Shown here: piece after piece, positions 45,958 through 53,124 of the stretch
Numbering within the stretch: position 1 is the stretch's first letter
Layout: the number at the start of each line of letters is the position of its first letter
Assembly (NCBI GenBank): GCA_018433585.1
Contig: JAHDQW010000001.1
Span: forward strand, 186,001 to 250,000
DNA length: 64,000 bases
Origin: Candidatus Praeruminimicrobium purgamenti
Lineage (GTDB): Bacteria; Elusimicrobiota; Endomicrobiia; Endomicrobiales; Endomicrobiaceae
Direction of reading: 5' to 3'
Position numbers and translations under genes: made by a program
Notes under the pieces: generated by a model
What the model was told of the DNA's origin: nothing
Seen by the model: the letters and a program-made list of their open reading frames with translations, nothing else
The model's database searches: none

Positions 45958-45966
45958 TGGTATAAT
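45958..45966 (+). promoter_or_regulatory. Extended -10 promoter before the PHP gene
   Basis: TGGTATAAT, an extended -10 (TGN before TATAAT), 27 bases before the ATG. No good -35 is visible. GAGGAT precedes the ATG. Confidence 0.5.
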
Positions 45967-45992
45967 TAAAAAACTTTATATAGAGGATATTA

Positions 45993-46646
45993 ATGATAGA
46001 TTTGCATACCCATACTTTATTTTCTGACGGCGTTTTATTGCCGAGTGAATTAGTCTACAGGGCAAAATATAAAGGATATAAGACGATTGCTCTTACTGAC
46101 CACGTAGATTATTCAACTTATGATTATGTTATTCCTAGAATCTTGAAAGTCGCCGGTATATTACGGAGCAGTTATGATATACATGTAATAACCGGAGTTG
46201 AAATTACTTATGTTCCTCCTAAATTGATTAAGGAAATGGCATCAAAATGCCGTCTTCTTGGCGCTGAGATTATTGTCGTTCACGGACAGACAGTCGCGGA
46301 AACTGTTCCCGAAGAAACAAATCACTATGCCGTTCAGGCGGGAATTGACGTTTTAGCACATCCGGGACATATAAGCAAAGAAGATGTCTTGTTGGCTAAA
46401 GAGAACAATGTCTGTCTTGAAATAACTACGCGAAACGGGCATAATGCAACTAACAAAGAAGTTGCTGCTCTTGCGCTGGAATGCGGTACAAAACTTGTTT
46501 TCAATACAGATTCTCATTCTCCCGAAGATTTAATGGATGAATCTAAAATAGAGAAGACTCTTTTTAATGCCGGTCTGGATTTAAAATATTTTGACGTTAT
46601 GCAGAAAAATGCGGTTGATATTATCAAAAATAGAGGATTAAAATGA
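45993..46646 (+). CDS. PHP-domain phosphoesterase (HisK/YcdX-like)
   Basis: 217 residues. IDLHTHTLFSDG gives the first metal-binding His pair, ALTDHVDYST the second, and VITGVEITY, IVVHGQTVAE, VLAHPGHIS and FNTDSHSPEDL the rest of a trinuclear metal site typical of PHP phosphoesterases. Substrates in this family include histidinol phosphate and nucleotides or DNA ends. No histidine genes are next to it, so the substrate is open. The stop overlaps the next start. Confidence 0.88.
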   Translation: MIDLHTHTLFSDGVLLPSELVYRAKYKGYKTIALTDHVDYSTYDYVIPRILKVAGILRSSYDIHVITGVEITYVPPKLIKEMASKCRLLGAEIIVVHGQTVAETVPEETNHYAVQAGIDVLAHPGHISKEDVLLAKENNVCLEITTRNGHNATNKEVAALALECGTKLVFNTDSHSPEDLMDESKIEKTLFNAGLDLKYFDVMQKNAVDIIKNRGLK

Positions 46647-47257
46647 AAAACGGAAATAAAGCTGTTGAATTTATTAATATTATAAAAAAGAATAAAACCA
46701 CATTTTTTACAATAGTCGGTTTTATAATATTGGTTGGAGCGTTTACAATATTCACTTATACTCGCTTTCAAATGTTAAACGCCAATTCATCGACAAAACT
46801 GGCTGCAGCTGCTAAATATATTTCAGGTGGTCAGACTGAGCAGGGAATGCAGCTGATAGATGATGTTATTTCTCAGTATTCAAGAACTCCGTCATCTTAC
46901 AGGGCAAGGCTTATGAAGGCAAATTATTTAATTACGCAGAAAAAATACGAAGAAGCCGAACTTCTCGTAAAAACAGTTATAAGCCAGGCAAGACCTGAAA
47001 CTGTAAAGCCTTTGGCTTATCCTGTGTTAATTGCAATTTATGATGAAGCTGGAAATATTGAAAAAGCAATAAGCGCTTCAAATGAGTTTTTGGCAAAGTA
47101 CAAAAAAAACTTTTTGGCTCCGTCTGTAATGGATAATATGGCAAGACTGTATGAATCGTCAAACAATACGGATGAAGCAAAAAAAATATATAAAGAAATA
47201 ACGGAAGATTACCCTAATACAGGCTATGCCGTAAAAGCAAAGAATAAATTGCAATAA
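46643..47257 (+). CDS. Membrane-anchored TPR protein
   Basis: 204 residues: cytoplasmic stub, one membrane helix (TTFFTIVGFIILVGAFTIF, about residues 17-35), then tetratricopeptide-like repeats (AAKYISGGQTEQGMQLIDDV; AELLVKTVISQ; YESSNNTDEAKKIYKEITEDYPN). This resembles YfgM/TPR_21 proteins that act as periplasmic chaperone or scaffold partners. Coupled to the PHP gene by ATGA. No specific function can be named. Confidence 0.8.
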   Translation: MKNGNKAVEFINIIKKNKTTFFTIVGFIILVGAFTIFTYTRFQMLNANSSTKLAAAAKYISGGQTEQGMQLIDDVISQYSRTPSSYRARLMKANYLITQKKYEEAELLVKTVISQARPETVKPLAYPVLIAIYDEAGNIEKAISASNEFLAKYKKNFLAPSVMDNMARLYESSNNTDEAKKIYKEITEDYPNTGYAVKAKNKLQ

Positions 47258-47286
47258 GTTATTGATTATGAGGTGTTTGCATAAAA

Positions 47287-49479
47287 ATGAAAAAAGTATA
47301 TCTTGCATTCCTGTGGCATCAGCATCAGCCGATTTATAAAAACCCTTTAGATAATGTTTATGAACTGCCTTGGGTAAGACTTCATGCGACTAAAGATTAT
47401 TATGATATGGTTGCTGTCCTTGATAATTATCCTTCGGTAAAATCAAATATAAATTTAGTTCCGTCTCTTCTTGTACAGCTTGATGAATATTCAAAAGGAA
47501 TAGCAAAAGATAAGTTTTTGGATTTGACTTTGAAACCTGCCTTGGAACTTTCTGAAGATGATAAAATTTTCATTTTAATGAATTTTTTCATGGCAAACTG
47601 GGATACTATGGTTTTTCCGTACAACAGATACCATCAGCTGCTTGAGAAAAGAGGAAAACAAACTAATGAATCCGATGTAAGAAGAATATTGAATTATTTT
47701 AAAATAGAAGACATAAGGGATTTGCAGGTATGGTTCAATTTATCTTGGTTTGACCCTTACTGGAGAAAACATGATGACTTTATAAACTCTCTTTACATAA
47801 AAGGCAGAGATTTTACTGAAGACGAAAAACATAAATTGATAGAAAAACAACTGCAGATTTGCGGTATGGTAGTTTCAAAACATAAAGAACTGCAGGACAG
47901 AGGTCAAATAGAGGTTTCAGTAACGCCGTTCTATCATCCTATACTGCCTTTGCTTTGTGATACAAATAACGCCTTGCAGGCTACTCCTAATATTAATCTC
48001 CCGAAGAAAAGATTTTCGCATAAAGAAGACGCTTTTAACCAGGTTAAAAATGCAGTTGAATATTATGAGTCCGTTTTTGGCAGAAAGCCTTCAGGTATGT
48101 GGCCGTCTGAAGGATCGGTTTCAAACGATGTCGTGAAAATAGCTTCAGAAAATAATATAGAATGGCTCGCTACCGATGAAGCCGTACTTTTCAACAGTTA
48201 TAAAAATAATAATATAAACAGAAAGTATTTGTTCAGACCTTATAATGTCAATATTGACGGACAAAGCGTAAATATGCTGTTCAGAGATCACGGTTTATCA
48301 GATTCTATAGGTTTCGTATATTCAAAATGGAATACAGATGATGCTGTTAATGACTTTATTACTAAAGTGAAAAACATAGGAGAATATGTCGGTAATGCAT
48401 ATGAATATCCGTTAGTTTCGGTTATTTTAGACGGTGAAAATTGTTGGGAATATTATCAAAATGACGGGTGGGATTTCTTGTCAAAACTTTATGCGGCTCT
48501 TGAAAAAGAAGAAACGATAGAAACAGTCAGAATAAGCGATTATTTAAGAAAATTTCCGCCTAAAGATACGATCAATAATTTAACAGCAGGTTCATGGATT
48601 AACGGAAATTTTGGGATTTGGATAGGTCATGAGGAAGATAATATTGCTTGGCAGTATCTTGGACAGGTAAGGGATTTTTTGGTTGAATATACGAAAAATA
48701 ATCCAGGTTTTGCCGGAAGCGAACTTGAAAAGAAAGTTTGGCAGGTATTTTATGCGGCAGAAGGTTCAGATTGGAACTGGTGGTACGGAGATGATCACTC
48801 TTCAAGCAATGATGAAATCTTTGATAAATTATTCAGACAGCATTTAATGGCCGTATATGAACTTCTCGGACAAAAAATTCCTGATAATTTTTACAAAACC
48901 ATAAAAAGAATGAAGCAGCCTTTGGTTGCCGATACTATAAAGCCTACCGCTCTTATTACTCCTAAAATAGACGGCAGAGTCACAAATTTTTTTGAATGGA
49001 AGAAAGCCGGGTTATATTCCGTAGGACACAGCGGCGGCTCAATGCATCAGGTTTCTACGTTGCTTAAATCGTTTATGTACGGGTTTGATTTAAATAAAAT
49101 TTATTTGAATATATCTTTAAATATTGCCGGCAACTCTAAAGAAATAGAAAATTTATGTTTCAATGTCAATTTTATTAATCCTGTACAGAAAACAGTTTAT
49201 GCAATTTTTGATATGAACGGTAAAGTTACCTCTTTTTCAGTTTACAGCGAGGATACTAAGGAAACGGTTTCGATTCCTTATGAAAATATTGCTATTGATT
49301 CTATTATAGAGATGGCAATTCCGATAGAAATATTAAAATTGCCGGAGGATTACGGGAATATTGAATTCACAATAAGCGTTGATAAAGACAACATGGAAAT
49401 AGAAAGATGGCCTTATCAATCATCTGTTGTAATTCCAAAGCCCGGTGAAGATTTTAATATGATTTCATGGACGGTATAG
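47287..49479 (+). CDS. Glycoside hydrolase family 57 (alpha-amylase/4-alpha-glucanotransferase type)
   Basis: 730 residues. It starts FLWHQHQPIYKNP, the GH57 signature with catalytic-domain His. The nucleophile Glu is in GMWPSEGSVSNDVV and the acid/base Asp is near LDGENCWEYYQNDGW. The region beyond the barrel (from about residue 450) has the alpha-helical and C-terminal beta domains seen in longer GH57 enzymes. No signal peptide, so it acts on intracellular alpha-glucan such as glycogen or maltodextrin. Exact specificity within GH57 is unclear. DUF1805 follows immediately. Confidence 0.92.
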   Translation: MKKVYLAFLWHQHQPIYKNPLDNVYELPWVRLHATKDYYDMVAVLDNYPSVKSNINLVPSLLVQLDEYSKGIAKDKFLDLTLKPALELSEDDKIFILMNFFMANWDTMVFPYNRYHQLLEKRGKQTNESDVRRILNYFKIEDIRDLQVWFNLSWFDPYWRKHDDFINSLYIKGRDFTEDEKHKLIEKQLQICGMVVSKHKELQDRGQIEVSVTPFYHPILPLLCDTNNALQATPNINLPKKRFSHKEDAFNQVKNAVEYYESVFGRKPSGMWPSEGSVSNDVVKIASENNIEWLATDEAVLFNSYKNNNINRKYLFRPYNVNIDGQSVNMLFRDHGLSDSIGFVYSKWNTDDAVNDFITKVKNIGEYVGNAYEYPLVSVILDGENCWEYYQNDGWDFLSKLYAALEKEETIETVRISDYLRKFPPKDTINNLTAGSWINGNFGIWIGHEEDNIAWQYLGQVRDFLVEYTKNNPGFAGSELEKKVWQVFYAAEGSDWNWWYGDDHSSSNDEIFDKLFRQHLMAVYELLGQKIPDNFYKTIKRMKQPLVADTIKPTALITPKIDGRVTNFFEWKKAGLYSVGHSGGSMHQVSTLLKSFMYGFDLNKIYLNISLNIAGNSKEIENLCFNVNFINPVQKTVYAIFDMNGKVTSFSVYSEDTKETVSIPYENIAIDSIIEMAIPIEILKLPEDYGNIEFTISVDKDNMEIERWPYQSSVVIPKPGEDFNMISWTV

Positions 49480-49480
49480 A

Positions 49481-49771
49481 ATGATTATAAAAGACATAGC
49501 GGTTAATGATTTAATTTTCAAAGCTGTTCAGCTGGAGTTAAGCGATAAAGGCAATTTGTTAATAATAAAGGGCGCTAAAGGATATATTATGTGCGGATAT
49601 CTGAATATTAATACAGCGCAAAAAATGGGTGATGCCGCCTGTGTCGTAACTGGTGTGAAAACGGTAGAAGATGTGCTGAATGCGAAAATAGTGGCTTTGA
49701 CTTCGCATGCGCAAAAACTCGGCATTGAAATGGGTATGGCTGTCACTGAAGTTCTCATAAAGCTTTCATAA
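49481..49771 (+). CDS. DUF1805 (YunC-like) protein
   Basis: 96 residues matching the DUF1805 pattern: GAKGYIMCGYLNINTAQKMGDAACVVTGVKTVEDVLNAKI broken into KGYIMCGYLN and GDAACVVTGVKTVED, then LGIEMGMAVTEVL at the end. The YunC fold is known but its function is not. The start lies one base after the GH57 stop, so it belongs to that transcript. Cys residues in YIMCGYL and DAACVV are visible. Confidence 0.8.
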   Translation: MIIKDIAVNDLIFKAVQLELSDKGNLLIIKGAKGYIMCGYLNINTAQKMGDAACVVTGVKTVEDVLNAKIVALTSHAQKLGIEMGMAVTEVLIKLS

Positions 49772-49822
49772 AATATAAAAAGGATGACATTAACGGTACT
49801 TTAGTTAATCAATAAAAATAAT

Positions 49823-50440
49823 ATGGAATATATTTTACAAATTTCGGTTCTTTTGTTTTCTGTTATAATTCATGAAGTTGCTCACGGTTTTGTTGCTTAC
49901 AAAAGAGGCGATGATACGGCAAAGATAATGGGCAGGCTGACTTTAAATCCTGTAGTACATATTGACATATTCGGCAGTATTGTGTTGCCGCTTTTATTGT
50001 TGATTGCGAATGCTCCTGTATTCGGCTGGGCTAAACCTGTTCCGGTCAATTTTTATAAATTAAATAACCCTAAAACCGATATGGTTTGGGTTTCTTTGGC
50101 AGGCTGTTTAGCAAATTTTATGCTTGCTGTTATGGCAGGATTGGGAATGTTTTTAATCAGAACTTTCGGCTCTGAAAATATATCAATTTTGATATCAGTT
50201 TATTCTATTTTAAAAATAATTTTAATAATAAATATAATCCTGCCTCTTTTGAATCTTATACCGATACCGCCTTTAGACGGATCAAGGGTTTTTGTTTATT
50301 TATTGCCAAGAGACATGGCCATAAAATATATGAAAATAGAACCTTACGGGTTTTTGATAATATTTGCGCTTTTGGCTACCGGAATATTATGGACTGTAAT
50401 CAGTCCTGTAGCATATTTTTTGATAGCGCTTTTAAGTTAA
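49823..50440 (+). CDS. Site-2 protease family M50 membrane metalloprotease
   Basis: 205 residues with about five to six membrane helices. HEVAHGFVAYKRGD supplies the zinc-binding HExxH and NLIPIPPLDGSRV supplies the third ligand, so it is predicted to be active. PTA: no PDZ or CBS domain, so it is the short YwhC/Rip-like form. It may cut anti-sigma factors or signal-peptide remnants in the membrane. A second M50-like protein starts this window, but that one lacks the Asp motif. Confidence 0.9.
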   Translation: MEYILQISVLLFSVIIHEVAHGFVAYKRGDDTAKIMGRLTLNPVVHIDIFGSIVLPLLLLIANAPVFGWAKPVPVNFYKLNNPKTDMVWVSLAGCLANFMLAVMAGLGMFLIRTFGSENISILISVYSILKIILIINIILPLLNLIPIPPLDGSRVFVYLLPRDMAIKYMKIEPYGFLIIFALLATGILWTVISPVAYFLIALLS

Positions 50441-50465
50441 TTTAACAATATAAAGGGAATACGTT

Positions 50466-51443
50466 ATGCCAAAAAAAAGAGTTTTATCCGGAATGAGACC
50501 TACCGGAAGATTGCATTTGGGACATTATTTCGGAGCATTGAAAAATTGGATTTCCATACAGGAAGAATATGATTGTTTTTATATGGTTGCAGATTGGCAT
50601 GCTTTAACTACTGACTATGCCGATACTGACGGCTTAAAAAATAATTCTTTAGAGATGGTTGTAGATTGGCTAACAGTAGGCATTGATCCTGATAAAAGCG
50701 TAATTTTCAGGCAGTCTGACGTTCCTGAACATTCCGAATTGTTTTTGCTGTTGTCAATGATTACTCCTTTGGGATGGCTTTTTAGATGCCCTACATATAA
50801 AGAACAGCTTAAAGAAATACAATCAAAAGATTTAAATAATTTCGGTTTTTTAGGCTATCCTGTTTTGCAGGCGGCTGATATTTTACTTTATAAAGCTCAG
50901 GCTGTTCCTGTAGGCGAAGATCAGTTGGCCCACTTGGAATTAACAAGGGAAATTGCAAGAAGATTTAACAATTTTTACGGAAACGTTATGGTTGAGCCTC
51001 AGGCATTGCTTACAAAATCGGCAAGAGTTCCGGGTCTTGACAAGAGAAAAATGTCAAAATCTTACGGCAATTCAATTCTTATTGCGGAAACGGAAGACGA
51101 AATTGTGAAGAAAGTGAAAACAATGTTTACTGACCCTCTTAGAATTAAAGCTACTGATGCCGGACATCCCGAAGGCTGTGTCGTTTTTGCTTTTCATGAA
51201 ATCTTCAACAATAATTCGGAAAAAAGAAAACATGAGTGTATGCAGGGATGCATAGGATGCGCAGCCTGCAAAAGAGAACTTACTGCGATGATATGTGAAT
51301 TTACAAAACCTATGATGCAGAGAAGACAAGACATACTCTCTGATAAAACAGCCGTAGAAAATGTTTTAAAAAACGGTTGTATCAAAGCCAGAGAAGCCGC
51401 TGTGCAGACAATGAAAGAAATAAGAAAAGCTATAAAACTTTAA
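50466..51443 (+). CDS. trpS: Tryptophanyl-tRNA synthetase with probable Fe-S site
   Basis: 325-residue class I synthetase. The HIGH-type motif is in TGRLHLGHYFGAL and the KMSKS motif in RKMSKSYGNS. Between KMSKS and the C-terminus, Cys residues are arranged C-x19-C-x6-C-x2-C (EGCVVF ... HECMQGCIGCAACKRE). This resembles the 4Fe-4S site of Thermotoga maritima TrpRS (C-x22-C-x6-C-x2-C), a motif of some anaerobe-type enzymes. AAAGGGA precedes the ATG. Confidence 0.95.
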   Translation: MPKKRVLSGMRPTGRLHLGHYFGALKNWISIQEEYDCFYMVADWHALTTDYADTDGLKNNSLEMVVDWLTVGIDPDKSVIFRQSDVPEHSELFLLLSMITPLGWLFRCPTYKEQLKEIQSKDLNNFGFLGYPVLQAADILLYKAQAVPVGEDQLAHLELTREIARRFNNFYGNVMVEPQALLTKSARVPGLDKRKMSKSYGNSILIAETEDEIVKKVKTMFTDPLRIKATDAGHPEGCVVFAFHEIFNNNSEKRKHECMQGCIGCAACKRELTAMICEFTKPMMQRRQDILSDKTAVENVLKNGCIKAREAAVQTMKEIRKAIKL

Positions 51444-51454
51444 GGTGAAAACAT

Positions 51455-52303
51455 ATGGGATATGATGTTCATTTAGATACATTTGAAGGACCGTTGGATC
51501 TTCTTTTGCATTTGGTAAGAAAGACAGATTTGGAAGTTCAGGAAATTCAGATATCCGAGATAACTTCAGAATATTTATCTTATTTGGGGGTTATTACTAA
51601 TTTGAATCTTGATGTCGCAGGAGAATTCTTGGTTATGGCGTCTACTCTTATGCAGATAAAAGCCAAAATGCTTCATCCTGAAAACGAAAAAGATTCCGCC
51701 GATGCCGATTTTGAACTTGACCAGATAAAAGCAAAACTTTTAGAATACCAGAAATATAAAGAAGTTTCAAAAATTCTTTCAAATAAAGAACAGCAGTATG
51801 CTCAAACTTATTACAGGCCTCAGCATGTTATAGATGAACAGGACTATGAAGTGGAAGTAAGCATTTTTGATCTTATAAAGAGTTTTCAGGAAGCTTTAAG
51901 AACTTTGCCTGAAGAAGTAAGAGAAATAATGTATAAAGAAATTCCCATAGAAACAAAAATAAGGGAAATTCTTGATATATTGGAAGGAAGGCAGTATATT
52001 TCTTTTAATGAAATAATGAAACTGCAGCCCACAAGGCAATCGTTGATAGTTTCTTTTATGGCGATTTTGGAATTAGTAAAAAACAAGCAGGTAATGGCAA
52101 AACAATCAGAAATATTTGATGAAATAAGAATTTACAGGGTTTATAATGACGAGACAAAAATTGATAAGGATATAGAGCTTGATTTGCAGGAAGAGAAAGA
52201 AGAGGTTTTTGAACAAAAACCGGAAAATCTTCAATTGGAAAATGATGATTTTGCCGAAAATGAAAATATAGACATTGAAGAAGAGGATAATAATGGAAAT
52301 TAA
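51455..52303 (+). CDS. scpA: Segregation and condensation protein A
   Basis: Kleisin subunit of the SMC-ScpAB condensin. It begins YDVHLDTFEGPLDLLLHLVRKTDLEVQEI, the ScpA N-terminal SMC-neck-binding domain (cut here: FEGPLDLLLHLV is diagnostic). It ends in a winged helix that binds the SMC head (RQSLIVSFMAILELVKNKQV). An acidic tail of about 50 residues after that is unusual and low in complexity. scpB overlaps its end. Acts in chromosome organisation and segregation. Confidence 0.95.
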   Translation: MGYDVHLDTFEGPLDLLLHLVRKTDLEVQEIQISEITSEYLSYLGVITNLNLDVAGEFLVMASTLMQIKAKMLHPENEKDSADADFELDQIKAKLLEYQKYKEVSKILSNKEQQYAQTYYRPQHVIDEQDYEVEVSIFDLIKSFQEALRTLPEEVREIMYKEIPIETKIREILDILEGRQYISFNEIMKLQPTRQSLIVSFMAILELVKNKQVMAKQSEIFDEIRIYRVYNDETKIDKDIELDLQEEKEEVFEQKPENLQLENDDFAENENIDIEEEDNNGN

Positions 52304-53030
52304 TGAAATAAAAAAAATAATAGAATCTTTGCTGTTTGTATCGGAAAGACCTTTGCTTAACAGAGAAATAAAAGCTGTTATAAAAGAAGAATTATCAGAA
52401 AACGACGATGTAGAAAAAATTTTGCTGGAAATGCAGCAGGAATATGTCCAGTTGAACAGAGCGTATGAATTAAAGTTTGTTGCCGACGGCTGGACATTTG
52501 CAACAAAACCTGAATATTCAATTTGGATAAAAAAACTGCTTAAAGAGAAAACAATTTTAAAGTTGTCTCCTTCGGCAATGGAAGTTTTGGCAATAGTAGC
52601 TTATAAACAGCCTATTACCAGAGCTGAAATAGATAATATCAGAGGCGTTGATTCAGGCGGAGTTATAGATACTCTTTTGGACAGAAAATTTATAAAAATC
52701 GTAGGGAGAAAAGAAACTCTCGGAAGACCTCTTTTATACGGTACAACTCAGGAATTTTTAAGACATTTCGGCTTAAGTCATTTGAGTGAGCTGCCTGTCA
52801 TAGAAAATGCAGGTGACATACTCAATAAAGAAGAAGAAAATATACAGGAACTTCCTTTTGAAGAAGAGAAAAAACAGGATGACGGTTCCGTATCCGAAAA
52901 TGGCGGAGAATCAAATATTGATACTGCCGATACCGGAGATATGAATGATTCCGCATCTGCCGGACAAGCTGTGTCTGAACCGGAAGAAGTAGCGCAAACT
53001 GAAGAAATTGACAGCAATAACAACGGATAA
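52293..53030 (+). CDS. scpB: Segregation and condensation protein B
   Basis: 245 residues. Two winged-helix domains with ScpB landmarks: ESLLFVSERPL, LSPSAMEVLAIVAYKQPITRAEIDNIRGVDSGGVI (seen as LAIVAYKQPITRAEI and RGVDSGGVI) and GRPLLYGTTQEFLRHFGL. The final about 70 residues are acidic and Ser/Asp-rich, as in the scpA tail. ATG 52293 follows GAAGAGG; an in-frame start 18 bases earlier is less likely. It overlaps scpA by 11 bases. Confidence 0.95.
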   Translation: MEINEIKKIIESLLFVSERPLLNREIKAVIKEELSENDDVEKILLEMQQEYVQLNRAYELKFVADGWTFATKPEYSIWIKKLLKEKTILKLSPSAMEVLAIVAYKQPITRAEIDNIRGVDSGGVIDTLLDRKFIKIVGRKETLGRPLLYGTTQEFLRHFGLSHLSELPVIENAGDILNKEEENIQELPFEEEKKQDDGSVSENGGESNIDTADTGDMNDSASAGQAVSEPEEVAQTEEIDSNNNG

Positions 53031-53045
53031 TTTGAAAATAAATTA

Positions 53046-53074
53046 TTGTTTTTGTTAAATTAATATGTTATAAT
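53046..53074 (+). promoter_or_regulatory. Promoter of the kinase/surface-protein operon
   Basis: TTGTTT at 53046-53051, a 17-base spacer and TATAAT at 53069-53074, with a TG at -1 of the hexamer (TGTTATAAT, extended -10). No other promoter or terminator is evident between here and the window end. Confidence 0.75.
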
Positions 53075-53124
53075 TCGCATTGTTATAGGATGTATGAGTC
53101 ACAATATTGCGAGAGGGTATATTG

